This document shows positions 1 through 9,409 of a stretch of 39,566 nt of DNA, piece by piece. The stretch's first letter is position 1, and the number at the start of each line of letters is the position of its first letter. The position numbers were made by a program, and so were the translations under genes. The notes under the pieces are model-generated. The model had not been told where the DNA came from and did no database searches. It worked only from the letters and a program-made list of their open reading frames with translations. This stretch comes from an uncultured Cellvibrio sp. (GTDB lineage: Bacteria > Pseudomonadota > Gammaproteobacteria > Pseudomonadales > Cellvibrionaceae), in the NCBI GenBank assembly GCA_937958105.1, contig CALFXJ010000008.1:1-39566 (forward strand), given 5' to 3'.

Positions 1-17
1 TTTACATTAGTCGGTAT

Positions 18-49
18 GTAGGTCGGATTAGCCGCAGGCGTAATCCGAC
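18..49 (+). repeat. REP-like palindrome, forward copy
   Basis: A GTAG head is followed by an imperfect palindrome. The 9-bp arms GTCGGATTA (22-30) and TAATCCGAC (41-49) pair perfectly around a GC-rich loop. The same sequence recurs base for base at 20428-20459. The form resembles the REP/BIME elements of gammaproteobacteria, which are mobilised by TnpA-REP (RAYT) transposases; that relationship is inferred from sequence form only. Confidence 0.85.
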
Positions 50-69
50 AGATCCAGGGATGTGAGGGT

Positions 70-99
70 GTCGGATTACGCTACGCTAATCCGACCTAC
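70..99 (-). repeat. REP-like palindrome, inverted copy
   Basis: Arms GTCGGATTA (70-78) and TAATCCGAC (87-95) are followed by CTAC, the reverse complement of the GTAG head, so this copy points opposite to the one at 18-49. The two form a BIME-like pair downstream of the spoVR stop. A further half-site of the G variant (AACCCGACC) lies at 104-112. The closest match in the window is at 20341-20370. Confidence 0.85.
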
Positions 100-122
100 A
101 ATTAACCCGACCTGCGATCACG

Positions 123-1622
123 TTATTCGGGTTTGGGGGGGCAGTGGTATTCGGCTTTGATTTCGCCGTTGTCGACGGAGTAGAGGTGGACATCAAAACC
201 CCATAGCCGGTGCAGGTGGCGAAGGACTTCGTGGACGGAGTCTGCCAGGGGTTTGCGGTCGTGCATGGTGTGATGGAGGGTTAACGAGCGGTCGCCGCGG
301 ATGTTTACGCTGTAAACCTGAATATTCGGTTCCCGGTTGCCCAGGTTGTATTGGCCGGCCAGCATTTCGCGCAGTTTACGGAAGCCGCCCTCGTTGTGGA
401 TGGCCGCAACTTCTATATTGTCCTCGTTGTCATCGTCGATGATGCTGAACAGTTTCAGGTCGCGCATCACCTTGGGCGAGAGAAACTGCAGGATGAAGCT
501 CTCGTCTTTGAAATTGCGCATGGCAAACTGCAATGTTTCGTTCCAATCTTTTCCAGCAATATCCGGAAACCAGTCGCGATCTTCAGCAGTAGGGTTTTCG
601 CAGATGCGACGAATATCCATCATCATGGCAAACCCGAGCGTATAGGGATTGATGCCGCTGAAATAAGGGTGATCGTAAGGCAGCTGCGCGATCACGCTGG
701 TGTGCGACTGTAAAAACTCCAGCATGAAACCGTCAGTCACCAGACCGCGCGCATAAAGCTCATTCAGCAGGGTGTAGTGCCAGAAGCAGGCCCAGCCTTC
801 GTTCATCACCTGGGTCTGGCGCTGTGGATAAAAGTACTGGGCAATTTTGCGCACGATGCGGATGATTTCCCGTTGCCAGGATTCCAGCAGAGGCGAATTT
901 TTTTCCAGGAAGTACAGAATATTTTCCTGGGGCTCCGATGGAAACCGCTGCGCTGTCTTCGCATCTCCCTCAGCGTGTTCCGACTTGGGAATCGTCCGCC
1001 ATAGATCGTTGACCTGCCGTTGCAGATATTCTTCCCGTTCCGCCTGCCGCTGTTCTTCTTCCTGGGCAGAGATGGGGTAGGGGCGTTTGTAACGGTCAAC
1101 GCCGTAGTTCATCAAGGCGTGGCAGGAGTCGATAATTTCTTCCACCTGATCAATGCCGTAACGTTCCTCACATTTACTGATGTAATTTTTGGCAAACACC
1201 AGATAGTCGATGATGGAGTCGGCATCCGTCCAGGTTTTAAATAAATAATTGCCTTTGAAAAAAGAATTATGTCCATAACAGGCGTGAGCAATCACCAATG
1301 CCTGCATGGCCATAGTGTTCTCTTCCATCAGATAGGCAATACAGGGATTGGAGTTAATTACAATCTCATAGGCCAACCCCATCTGGCCGCGCTTGTAGGA
1401 ATGCTCGGTACTTAAAAATTGTTTACCGTAAGACCAGTGGTGGTAGCCGATCGGCATACCCACGGCGGCATAGGCATCCATCATCTGCTCTGAGCTGATG
1501 ACTTCAATCTGATTGGGATAGGTATCGAGCCGGAATTCACGGGCCAGCTCACCGATTGCTCGGTCACAATCGCGGATCAGATCAAAGTTCCATTCCGAAG
1601 TAGTAAACAGCGGCTGAGTCAT
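123..1622 (-). CDS. spoVR: SpoVR family protein
   Basis: The 499-residue protein has the length and overall sequence of the SpoVR/YcgB family, starting near MTQPLFTTSEWNF and containing the family's conserved His/Tyr-rich stretches (for example NEGWACFWHYTLLNEL near residue 275). The biochemical role is not established; Bacillus SpoVR affects spore cortex formation, and enterobacterial YcgB is a stationary-phase protein. No signal peptide or membrane segment is visible, so it is probably cytosolic. Its start overlaps the yeaH stop by 4 bp on the minus strand, and it is the last gene of a prkA-yeaH-spoVR operon. These three families occur together in many proteobacteria, which supports a shared function. 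Confidence 0.93.
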   Translation of the reverse strand: MTQPLFTTSEWNFDLIRDCDRAIGELAREFRLDTYPNQIEVISSEQMMDAYAAVGMPIGYHHWSYGKQFLSTEHSYKRGQMGLAYEIVINSNPCIAYLMEENTMAMQALVIAHACYGHNSFFKGNYLFKTWTDADSIIDYLVFAKNYISKCEERYGIDQVEEIIDSCHALMNYGVDRYKRPYPISAQEEEQRQAEREEYLQRQVNDLWRTIPKSEHAEGDAKTAQRFPSEPQENILYFLEKNSPLLESWQREIIRIVRKIAQYFYPQRQTQVMNEGWACFWHYTLLNELYARGLVTDGFMLEFLQSHTSVIAQLPYDHPYFSGINPYTLGFAMMMDIRRICENPTAEDRDWFPDIAGKDWNETLQFAMRNFKDESFILQFLSPKVMRDLKLFSIIDDDNEDNIEVAAIHNEGGFRKLREMLAGQYNLGNREPNIQVYSVNIRGDRSLTLHHTMHDRKPLADSVHEVLRHLHRLWGFDVHLYSVDNGEIKAEYHCPPKPE

Positions 1623-2881
1623 GCGACCCTCTTATGGAAGAGTTCACGGAACACCGGATAAATATCAGCGGCGGTGACAATGTGTTGCATGGCAAACCGA
1701 TCAGGGCAGGTGGCCTGCACCTCCTCGTAGGTATGCCAGAGCGATTGATGGCTGCGCGGGGTAATCTCAATATACGAATAGTGCTGACAGTTGGGCAGCA
1801 CATTGTTGAGCATTAATTCTTTACAGTTGCCTGAGTCATCATCCCAGTTGTCGCCGTCAGAGGCCTGGGCACCATAGATATTCCATTCCGATGGCGAGTA
1901 ACGATCTGTGATGATCTCGTGCATCAGACGCAGGGAACTGGAGACAACTGTACCGCCAGTTTCGCGGGAGTGAAAAAATTCATCTTCGTCCACTTCTTTG
2001 GCAATGGTGTGGTGACGGATAAAAACCACTTCGGTTTTTTCATAATTGCGCTGTAAAAACAGATACAGCAGGATAAAAAAGCGCTTGGCGATATCCTTGG
2101 TGGCCTGATCCATGGAGCCGGAGACATCCATGATGCAGAACATCACTGCCTTGGAGCGCGGGATAGGCTGTTTGATGTGCAGGTTGTACTTGAGGTCAAA
2201 GGTATCGAGCCAGGGAGTAGCGGCTATAGCTTTGCGCAGCTTGGCAATTTCATCCAGCAGCGCATCGTAACCGGGGCCAGTGCGTTCGCCGGGCGAAAGC
2301 GCTTCCAGCGTCGCCTCCAGTTCCGCGAGCCGTTTGCGCTTTTTACCGGTCAGGGCGATGCGGCGCATATTAGCCGACCGTAACGAACGTACAATATTGA
2401 TCTTGCCGGGCGTACCTTCGTTAGCAATCCCCGCACGCACCTGCTTGAATTCTTCCACGCCAGTAAGCTGACGCTTAACCAGGTTAGGCAGCTCCAGGCC
2501 CTCGAACATGAAGTTGAGAAATTCTTCCTGGGAGATAGTGAACGAAAAATCGTCTTCACCTTCACCGGTGTTGCTGGCCTTGCTGCCGCCTTCACCGCCG
2601 CCACCTTCAGGCCGGGGAATTAGATCGCCTTCAGAAAAATGTTTGTTGCCGGGAAGAACGCGGGTGCTGCGGCCGCCGCTGCCGTGGTAGATCACCGGCT
2701 CGCCGATATCTTTGGTGGGAATACTGATCTTGCCGCCGCGATCCATATCTTTAATAGATCTTTCACCAACGGCATCGGAGACGGCTTTGTGAATCTGAGC
2801 GCGATAGCGCCGCAAAAAGCGTTGGCGATTTACGGCACTTTTGTTCTTGGTGTTCAAGCGACGATCAATAATGTAACTCAT
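1619..2881 (-). CDS. yeaH: YeaH/YhbH family (DUF444) protein with VWA-like domain
   Basis: This 420-residue protein belongs to the DUF444 family. A basic N-terminus is followed by a Gly-rich linker (about residues 90-110) and a von Willebrand A-like domain whose metal-site motif DVSGS is at residues 252-256. The family is usually encoded next to the PrkA kinase, as here, and is thought to act with it in stress or stationary-phase adaptation. The molecular function is unknown. It lies between prkA (112 bp away) and spoVR (4 bp overlap) on the same strand. The ATG at 2879-2881 has only a modest AGGT ribosome-binding site. Confidence 0.93.
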   Translation of the reverse strand: MSYIIDRRLNTKNKSAVNRQRFLRRYRAQIHKAVSDAVGERSIKDMDRGGKISIPTKDIGEPVIYHGSGGRSTRVLPGNKHFSEGDLIPRPEGGGGEGGSKASNTGEGEDDFSFTISQEEFLNFMFEGLELPNLVKRQLTGVEEFKQVRAGIANEGTPGKINIVRSLRSANMRRIALTGKKRKRLAELEATLEALSPGERTGPGYDALLDEIAKLRKAIAATPWLDTFDLKYNLHIKQPIPRSKAVMFCIMDVSGSMDQATKDIAKRFFILLYLFLQRNYEKTEVVFIRHHTIAKEVDEDEFFHSRETGGTVVSSSLRLMHEIITDRYSPSEWNIYGAQASDGDNWDDDSGNCKELMLNNVLPNCQHYSYIEITPRSHQSLWHTYEEVQATCPDRFAMQHIVTAADIYPVFRELFHKRVA

Positions 2882-2993
2882 AGCTTACCTGTCAGGCTGT
2901 CGCAAATCGGTTGGCAGATGTACAGCGCATCCCATCTGCCAGCAGGTCGATCCTGGATCAAAGTTAACCGTGGTTGAATCCTGTCGCTGCCTC

Positions 2994-4916
2994 CTATTGT
3001 GATTTTCTTACCCGCAGATACCACTCGGACAACAGGCGGACCTGTTTCTCGGTGTAGCCGCGCTCGATCATCCGCTCGACAAAATCTTCGTGTTTCTTTT
3101 TGTCCTGAGCGGATGCTTTGGCGTTGAAGGAGATAACCGGCAACAGATCCTCGGTATTGGAGAACATTTTCTTCTCGATCACCGTACGCAGTTTCTCATA
3201 GCTGCGCCAGTCCGGATTTTTGCCGGCGTTGTTCGCTTTGGCACGTAACACGAAGTTTACGATCTCGTTGCGGAAATCTTTCGGGTTGCTGATGCCGGCG
3301 GGCTTCTCAATCTTCTCCAGTTCTTCATTCAATGCGGCCCGGTTGAGAATTTCCCCGGTTTCATGGTCCCGGTATTCCTGATCCTGAATCCAGAAGTCAG
3401 CATAGGTTACATAGCGATCGAAAATATTCTGACCATACTCGGCGTAGGATTCCAGGTAGGCGGTTTGAATTTCTTTGCCAATAAAGTCCACATATTTAGG
3501 TGCAATGTACTCTTTAAGCACATTGAGGTATTTTTCCTGCACCTCTTTGGGGAATTGCTCCTGTTCAATCTGCTGTTCCAGCACGTACATCAGATGCACG
3601 GGGTTGGCGGCAATTTCGGTGGGATCAAAGTTGAACACCCGCGACAGAATCTTGAAAGCGAAGCGGGTGGACAGTCCGTTCATGCCTTCATCCACGCCGG
3701 CAGCATCTTTGTACTCCTGCAGCGACTTCGCCTTCGGATCTGTGTCTTTAAGGTTTTCACCGTCATAGACGCGCATCTTGGAATAGATGTTGGAATTTTC
3801 CGGTTCCTTCAGGCGCGACAGCACCGAGAACTGCGCCAGCATCCGCAGGGTATCCGGGGCGCAGGGGGCTTTTGACAGTGAACTGTTCTGCAGCAGTTTC
3901 TCGTAAATCTGCATCTCTTCCGTAACGCGCAGGCAATAAGGCACCTTCACGATATAAACCCGGTCAATAAAGGCTTCGTTGTTCTTGTTGTTGCGGAAGT
4001 TCTGCCATTCAGATTCGTTGGAGTGCGCCAGGATGATGCCATCAAACGGGATCGCGCCGAGGCCTTCGGTGCCGTTGAAGTTACCTTCCTGTGTCGCCGT
4101 CAGCAGTGGGTGGAGCACTTTGATGGGTGCTTTAAACATCTCGACAAATTCCATCAGCCCCTGATTGGCGCGGCACAGGCCGCCGGAGAAGCTGTAGGCG
4201 TCGGGGTCATTCTGAGGAAATTCTTCCAGCTTTCGGATGTCGATCTTGCCCACCAGTGATGAAATATCCTGGTTGTTTTCATCGCCCGGTTCGGTCTTGG
4301 TGATGGCGATCTGATTAAGCGTGGAGGGGTAAACTTTGACTACGCGGAACTGGGTAATATCGCCGTGAAATTCCTGGAGGCGTTTGGCAGCCCAGGGTGA
4401 CATAATGGTTTTAATATAACGGCGTGGAATGCCGTAATCTTCTTCAAGAATATGCCCGTCTTCTTCAGGGCTGAACAAACCCAGGGGTGATTCAAAAACC
4501 GGTGAGCCTTTAATGCAGTAGATGGGCATCTTCTCCATCAGCGTTTTGAGCATTTCTGCCAGCGAAGACTTGCCTCCGCCTACTGGCCCCAGCAGATAAA
4601 GTATCTGCTTCTTCTCTTCCAACCCCTGGGCCGCGTGGCGGAAGAAAGACACTATCTGCTGTATGCATTCCTCCATTCCGTAAAACTCGCTGAAGGCCTT
4701 GTATCGCTTGATAATTTTGTTGGAGAAGATGCGGCTCAGGCGAGGGTCTTGCGAGGTATCTACCATCTCCGGCTCACCGATCGCCATCAACATGCGTTCG
4801 GCGGCACTGGCATAGACACTGGGATCAGATTTGCAGAGCTCCAGATATTCCTTGATCGACATTTCTTCCTGCTGGGTGCTGTCATAACGCTCGCGGTAAT
4901 GATTGAAAAGGCTCAT
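2994..4916 (-). CDS. prkA: PrkA family serine protein kinase (YeaG-like)
   Basis: At 640 residues it matches the full length of PrkA/YeaG. The AAA-type P-loop GPVGGGKSS is at residues 110-118 (Lys116), followed by the long PrkA C-terminal region. Family members autophosphorylate on Ser/Thr and are induced by nitrogen or carbon stress and stationary phase in enterobacteria. AGAGG lies just upstream of the chosen ATG. It is the first gene of prkA-yeaH-spoVR, divergent from flhA, with a candidate sigma70-type promoter at 5052-5079 and a leader hairpin at 4986-5011. Full-length and apparently intact; no key motif is missing. Confidence 0.96.
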   Translation of the reverse strand: MSLFNHYRERYDSTQQEEMSIKEYLELCKSDPSVYASAAERMLMAIGEPEMVDTSQDPRLSRIFSNKIIKRYKAFSEFYGMEECIQQIVSFFRHAAQGLEEKKQILYLLGPVGGGKSSLAEMLKTLMEKMPIYCIKGSPVFESPLGLFSPEEDGHILEEDYGIPRRYIKTIMSPWAAKRLQEFHGDITQFRVVKVYPSTLNQIAITKTEPGDENNQDISSLVGKIDIRKLEEFPQNDPDAYSFSGGLCRANQGLMEFVEMFKAPIKVLHPLLTATQEGNFNGTEGLGAIPFDGIILAHSNESEWQNFRNNKNNEAFIDRVYIVKVPYCLRVTEEMQIYEKLLQNSSLSKAPCAPDTLRMLAQFSVLSRLKEPENSNIYSKMRVYDGENLKDTDPKAKSLQEYKDAAGVDEGMNGLSTRFAFKILSRVFNFDPTEIAANPVHLMYVLEQQIEQEQFPKEVQEKYLNVLKEYIAPKYVDFIGKEIQTAYLESYAEYGQNIFDRYVTYADFWIQDQEYRDHETGEILNRAALNEELEKIEKPAGISNPKDFRNEIVNFVLRAKANNAGKNPDWRSYEKLRTVIEKKMFSNTEDLLPVISFNAKASAQDKKKHEDFVERMIERGYTEKQVRLLSEWYLRVRKSQ

Positions 4917-4985
4917 AACTTACCTCTGGTTAGCGATAGGGTTCGCAACTGCTCAGAGTAGATCCCTCCAGCGGATGGCAATCGC

Positions 4986-5011
4986 AGCTTTTGAGACAAC
5001 AACTCAAAGCT
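4986..5011 (-). promoter_or_regulatory. Hairpin in the prkA leader
   Basis: On the plus strand AGCTTTTGAG (4986-4995) pairs with CTCAAAGCT (5003-5011), with one bulged T and a 7-base loop. It would form in the prkA 5' untranslated RNA, about 70 bases before the start codon. There is no T-tract in the direction of transcription, so it is unlikely to be a terminator. Function unknown. Confidence 0.4.
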
Positions 5012-5051
5012 CTGGTTTAAGCATAGTCGTAAAAAGTCCTGTCACGTTATA

Positions 5052-5079
5052 AATATAAGAAAAGTTGCTGAACGATCAA
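5052..5079 (-). promoter_or_regulatory. Candidate sigma70/sigmaS promoter for prkA
   Basis: Read on the minus strand, TTGATC (4 of 6 to TTGACA) at 5079-5074 is followed after 16 bp by TATATT (5 of 6 to TATAAT) at 5057-5052. Transcription would start near 5045, leaving a leader of about 130 bases. It is the best match I found in the gap, but was found by eye. Confidence 0.38.
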
Positions 5080-5434
5080 CACGAGTGCTCATCATGTTTT
5101 GGTATCAAAAACTGAGCCAATGTTTGTTAAAAAAATTTTTATTTTTTTAAGTAAGAGAAAAGGTCGAACAAACCGCGACAGCGAATTTGCTCGGGTGGTG
5201 ATGAGTTGAAATTTATTACGCTTTCTGTTCATACCGCAAGGACAATTTGCATTTTTCTCCGCCGGCCTTCGTAAATTTTTTCGCGAACCTGCAACAGGTA
5301 ACAATCCGCATCCTTGAAGCCTACCGGCTGAAGCTGAACCCGGGCTGAAAGCAGTGGAGAGAACCGGGGGCGACAAGGGGAGGGACTGGCTGCCGCTGGT
5401 CCCGATATCAGACTTTCAGCGGCATTCTTAATAT

Positions 5435-5451
5435 CGGTACGCTTTTTGCGA
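5435..5451 (+). promoter_or_regulatory. Sigma54 (-24/-12) promoter for flhA
   Basis: The sequence CGGTACGCTTTTTGCGA has the invariant GG-N10-GC spacing (GG at 5436-5437, GC at 5448-5449). It matches TGGCACG-N4-TTGC at the GG, ACG and TTGC positions. Transcription would start near 5461, about 32 bases before the flhA ATG. In Pseudomonas, flhA is in the RpoN/FleQ-dependent class of flagellar genes, which fits. Confidence 0.7.
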
Positions 5452-5492
5452 TAAAGCCACCAAACGCTTATAACCGTCAAGAATCCGTACAT

Positions 5493-7712
5493 ATGGCATT
5501 TCCTTCTCTCAGTCAGTTGCGCATAACCGATCCAAAGGCGGCTTTGGGTCAATTACGTGGCCTGGGGCGTGGCAGTCTGGGGGTTCCCGTTCTGCTGCTG
5601 ATGCTGCTGGCAATGATCATCCTGCCGATGCCGGCCTTCCTGCTGGACGCGTTCTTTACCTTCAATATCGCGCTCTCCATCGTGGTCCTGATGGTCACCA
5701 TCTATGCCTTACGGCCCTTGGACTTCGCGGCCTTCCCGACAATTCTGCTGGTGGCCACCCTGTTGCGCCTGTCGCTGAACGTGGCCTCTACCCGCGTTAT
5801 TCTGCTGAACGGGCAGGAAGGCAGCGGGGCGGCGGGGAAGGTGATCCAGGCCTTCGGCGAGGTAGTGATCGGCGGGAACTACGCCGTGGGTATCGTGGTG
5901 TTCCTGATTCTGATGATCATCAACTTCGTGGTAGTAACCAAGGGTGCCGGACGGATTTCTGAGGTGAGTGCCCGGTTTACCCTGGACGCCATGCCCGGTA
6001 AGCAGATGGCTATCGACGCGGACCTTAACGCCGGCCTGATTGATCAGGACGAGGCGCGCACCCGCCGTAAAGAAGTGGCCTCGGAGGCTGATTTCTACGG
6101 TGCGATGGACGGTGCGAGCAAATTCGTGCGCGGTGACGCCATCGCCGGCATCCTGATCATGGTGATTACGATCATCGGCGGCCTGATCATCGGCATGATC
6201 CAGCACGAGCTGGCCTTCAGTCAGGCGATGGAGATTTACGTACTATTGACGATCGGCGACGGTCTGGTCGCGCAGATTCCCTCGTTGCTGCTCTCAGTAG
6301 CTGCGGCAATCCTGGTAACCCGCGTCAACACCGCCCAGGATATGGGCGCGCAGATTACCGGCCAGATGTTTGCCTCGCCCAAGGCTCTGGCGATTGCCGC
6401 CGCTATTCTGTTCCTCATGGGTTCCATCCCCGGCATGCCGCACCTGGCGTTTATGGGGCTGGGCCTGCTGGCCGGTGGCCTGGCTTATTTCATTTACTGG
6501 AAACGCCAGCAGCCGACGCCAGTGGAAGACAATACTTTTATTCCCTCCGGCGCCCGGGCGGGCAGCGATGCCGCCATGGCACCAGCCGCCGGTGGCGGAG
6601 CACCTGCGGCTGCGCGCCCGGTTGCTTCATTACCGGCCGGCGCTGAACCTACCGAGGTGGGCTGGGATGACGTGCAGCCGGTAGACGTTATCGGCCTGGA
6701 AGTGGGCTATCGCCTGATCCCCATGGTGGACAAGAACCAGGGCGGCGAGCTGCTCGGCCGGATCAAAGGTGTCCGCAAAAAGCTGTCCCAGGAGATGGGC
6801 TTCCTGATTCCTACGGTTCACATTCGTGACAACCTGGACCTGTTGCCCAACGGCTATCGCATCAGCCTGATGGGCGTAGCCGTGGCAGAAGCCGAGGTCT
6901 ACCCCGACCGCGAGCTGGCCATCAACCCCGGGCAGGTCTTCGGCAATCTTGACGGTATCACCACCAAAGATCCGGCATTCGGTCTGGATGCAGTGTGGAT
7001 CAATGCGGGTCAGAAAGAGCAGGCCCAGACCCTGGGCTATACCGTGGTGGATGCCAGCACCGTGGTGGCTACTCACCTTAATCAGATCCTGCAGCAGCAC
7101 ACCCACGAGCTGCTCGGTCATGAAGACGTCCAGAAGCTGCTGGACATGCTGGCCAAAACCTCGCCCAAGCTGGTGGAAGAGCTGGTGCCCAATACCATCA
7201 ACCTGAATGTATTGCTCAAAGTGCTGCAGAACCTCCTGCGTGAACGGGTGCCGATCCGCGACATCCGCTCCATCGCCGAAGCCTTGGCGGCCAGTGGTGG
7301 GAAGAGTCAAGATCCCGCCGCTTTGACCGCGCTGGCGCGGGTGGCTCTGGCCCGTCAAATCGTGCAAAACATCGTGGGAGCCGAGCAAAACATACCGGTT
7401 ATTACGCTTGAGCCTGCGTTGGAACAGTTATTGCTGAGTACCGTACAACAGGCACAAAAAGCCGGCGCCGATGACAGTGCGTTCATCGAGCCCGGACTGG
7501 CCGAGCGCTTGCAGCAGTCGCTGGTCATGGCAGCGCAGAAGCAGGAGATAGCCGGTAAACCGCTGGTTTTACTGGTAGCCGCTCCCCTGCGGATGATGTT
7601 GTCGCGCTTCGTACGCCACAGTGTGCCGGATATGCGGGTTCTGGCTTACACCGAGATACCTGACAACAAGCAAATCACTATCGACGCCACCGTCGGCGCC
7701 GACAGAAAGTAG
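5493..7712 (+). CDS. flhA: Flagellar type III export gate protein FlhA
   Basis: FlhA forms the export gate ring in the inner membrane and passes flagellar subunits through the type III apparatus. The 739-residue protein has about eight hydrophobic helices in residues 25-335, the strongly conserved FHIPEP-family segment around YALRPLDFAAFPTILLVATL, and the cytoplasmic domain from about residue 390 to the end. An Ala/Pro/Gly-rich linker (about 342-390) joins the two and makes it longer than the roughly 700 residues usual in relatives. ATG at 5493 has a poor ribosome-binding site but gives the expected N-terminus. It is the first gene of the cluster, transcribed from the sigma54 element, and is followed 34 bp later by flhF. 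Confidence 0.98.
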   Translation: MAFPSLSQLRITDPKAALGQLRGLGRGSLGVPVLLLMLLAMIILPMPAFLLDAFFTFNIALSIVVLMVTIYALRPLDFAAFPTILLVATLLRLSLNVASTRVILLNGQEGSGAAGKVIQAFGEVVIGGNYAVGIVVFLILMIINFVVVTKGAGRISEVSARFTLDAMPGKQMAIDADLNAGLIDQDEARTRRKEVASEADFYGAMDGASKFVRGDAIAGILIMVITIIGGLIIGMIQHELAFSQAMEIYVLLTIGDGLVAQIPSLLLSVAAAILVTRVNTAQDMGAQITGQMFASPKALAIAAAILFLMGSIPGMPHLAFMGLGLLAGGLAYFIYWKRQQPTPVEDNTFIPSGARAGSDAAMAPAAGGGAPAAARPVASLPAGAEPTEVGWDDVQPVDVIGLEVGYRLIPMVDKNQGGELLGRIKGVRKKLSQEMGFLIPTVHIRDNLDLLPNGYRISLMGVAVAEAEVYPDRELAINPGQVFGNLDGITTKDPAFGLDAVWINAGQKEQAQTLGYTVVDASTVVATHLNQILQQHTHELLGHEDVQKLLDMLAKTSPKLVEELVPNTINLNVLLKVLQNLLRERVPIRDIRSIAEALAASGGKSQDPAALTALARVALARQIVQNIVGAEQNIPVITLEPALEQLLLSTVQQAQKAGADDSAFIEPGLAERLQQSLVMAAQKQEIAGKPLVLLVAAPLRMMLSRFVRHSVPDMRVLAYTEIPDNKQITIDATVGADRK

Positions 7713-7746
7713 TTAACCGCTCATCAGGCGAGCGAGGAGAAGAATT

Positions 7747-9246
7747 ATGCAAGTCAAACGTTTCGTTGCTGCAGATATGCGTCGTGCGTTAGAGCTGGTC
7801 CGCCAGGCGCTGGGGCCGGATGCCATCATTCTCTCCAGTAACCGCACGCCCGAGGGTGTGGAAATTTTGACGACGCTGGCCAACGAACCCGCGCCTCAGC
7901 CCATTCCCCAAGTTACGCCACAGGCCGCTGCGCCCACCCGTGTCGCTCCCCCGGAACCTGTAGCGGCTCCGGCGGAAGATATCTTCGGTGCGTTCAAGAG
8001 CCTGACCAGCACCGCCCGTGGCCCGGCGTCCGGCAAGACCGGCAAAGAACTGGCGGATGAGATCGAGCGTGCCCGTCAACGCATGCTGGCGAGCCGTCAG
8101 GCGGAAGAGTCCGCAAAAGAATTCCTGCTGGCCGGGCAGCCCAAGGTCAACGCCGCCATTCCCCGTCATGCGCCGGTTGCGCCGTCTGCAGAATCCATTG
8201 TACCGGTGCGCCCGCGTATGACCGCTGCCGAGCGTTATTCACTGATGGACGACGAACCTGCGCCAGTCAGCGCTCCCCGTCAGGCTCCGGCCCGTGAGCT
8301 GCCTCTGCGCGAATCCCCGGTTCAGCCCGAGCCGGTCGTTCAGCAGGAACAGATTCAATTGTCCGAACTGCAGGCCGAGCTGGCCGATATGCGCTTCCTG
8401 CTGGAACAACAGCTGGATCGTATGATGGGCGGCACGCCGGCACCTCAGGGTTCGCCCGTCCTGTCCAGCATTGGTCGCCGCCTCGAGCGGATTGGCTTGC
8501 CGGATGACGTAGTAAACAAAGTACTCAACAGCTGCAAGCCGACACGCAAGCTGGCGTCCGCCTGGTCTGATGCGCTGGCCAACCTGGCGCACCAGATGCC
8601 GGTTATCGGAAAAGATATTGTTGATCAGGGCGGTGTCTTTGCCTTTGTCGGCCCGACCGGTGTCGGTAAGACCACCACCATCGGCAAGCTGGCAGCGCGC
8701 TACGTCCTGCAGCATGGTGCCGACCAGGTGGCGCTGGTGACGACGGATACCTACCGGATTGCAGCCCACGACCAACTGCGTTCCTTTGGTCGCATCCTGC
8801 GGGTGCCGGTGAAGGTCGTGGACGAAAACAACACTCTTGAACAGGTCCTGCACAGCCTGCGTCGTTATTCACTGGTATTGATTGATACGGCGGGTTTCCG
8901 CCATGGCGATCCCCATCTCAAAGCGCAATTGAAGGCGCTGGCTGATCAGCCGCAGATTAAAAGCTATCTGGTGCTCTCTACCAACAGCCAGCAGCAGATG
9001 CTGAAAGCCTCCATCCATGCCTATGGATCGGTGGGCCTTAAAGGCTGTGTACTGACCAAGCTGGACGAAACCGCGAGCATGGGCGAGGCCCTGGGTGTCG
9101 TCATGCAGAACCGTTTACCCGTGGCCTATACTACCGATGGCCAGGATATTCCCCGGGATATCCAGGTCGCCCGGGGCCATCAGCTGGTGTCAAAAGCGGC
9201 AGCCATGCTGCGTCAACAGACCAGTGAACGAGCGATTCACCCATAA
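7747..9246 (+). CDS. flhF: Flagellar placement GTPase FlhF
   Basis: FlhF is an SRP-type GTPase that recruits the first flagellar components to the cell pole. The family-typical N-terminus (MQVKRFVAADMRRALELV) is followed by a Pro/Ala-rich B region (about residues 50-210) and the NG GTPase domain, with the P-loop GPTGVGKTTT at residues 302-311 and the DTAG motif near 379. At 499 residues it is close to Pseudomonas homologues. A strong GAGGAG site precedes the ATG. It lies between flhA and fleN, the antagonistic number regulator, as in other polarly flagellated gammaproteobacteria. Confidence 0.97.
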   Translation: MQVKRFVAADMRRALELVRQALGPDAIILSSNRTPEGVEILTTLANEPAPQPIPQVTPQAAAPTRVAPPEPVAAPAEDIFGAFKSLTSTARGPASGKTGKELADEIERARQRMLASRQAEESAKEFLLAGQPKVNAAIPRHAPVAPSAESIVPVRPRMTAAERYSLMDDEPAPVSAPRQAPARELPLRESPVQPEPVVQQEQIQLSELQAELADMRFLLEQQLDRMMGGTPAPQGSPVLSSIGRRLERIGLPDDVVNKVLNSCKPTRKLASAWSDALANLAHQMPVIGKDIVDQGGVFAFVGPTGVGKTTTIGKLAARYVLQHGADQVALVTTDTYRIAAHDQLRSFGRILRVPVKVVDENNTLEQVLHSLRRYSLVLIDTAGFRHGDPHLKAQLKALADQPQIKSYLVLSTNSQQQMLKASIHAYGSVGLKGCVLTKLDETASMGEALGVVMQNRLPVAYTTDGQDIPRDIQVARGHQLVSKAAAMLRQQTSERAIHP

Positions 9247-9409
9247 AGCCAGCTTTTAGTGTGAATATTGGTAATTTATGCGCCAGGCTGGATAGAAATA
9301 ACTATACTGTTGTTCACTGCGAGCACCCGGAGCAGCACAGAGCGCCCAACAGCATGACTGACAGTACAAAGATTAACCACAACAGCAGAACCCCGGAGTT
9401 TCCCGACTC

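Larger units (their letters stand above)
4917..5492. other. Divergent intergenic region prkA / flhA
   Basis: This 576-bp gap holds control signals for two opposite operons. The prkA side contains an AT-rich stretch, a candidate sigma70-type promoter and a leader hairpin. The flhA side contains a sigma54-type element 42 bp before the start codon. Short open frames on the minus strand here have unusual composition and no recognisable domain, so I do not call them genes. flhB, which precedes flhA in Pseudomonas, is absent. Confidence 0.7.

Noticed and set aside
5092..5552. Two overlapping minus-strand open frames in the prkA/flhA gap
   Set aside because: Ser/Arg/Lys-rich translations without domains, running through the sigma54 element and the flhA start; more likely chance.
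6630..7388. 252-codon open frame antisense to flhA
   Set aside because: Opposite the conserved FlhA cytoplasmic domain, with no ribosome-binding site or known domain.
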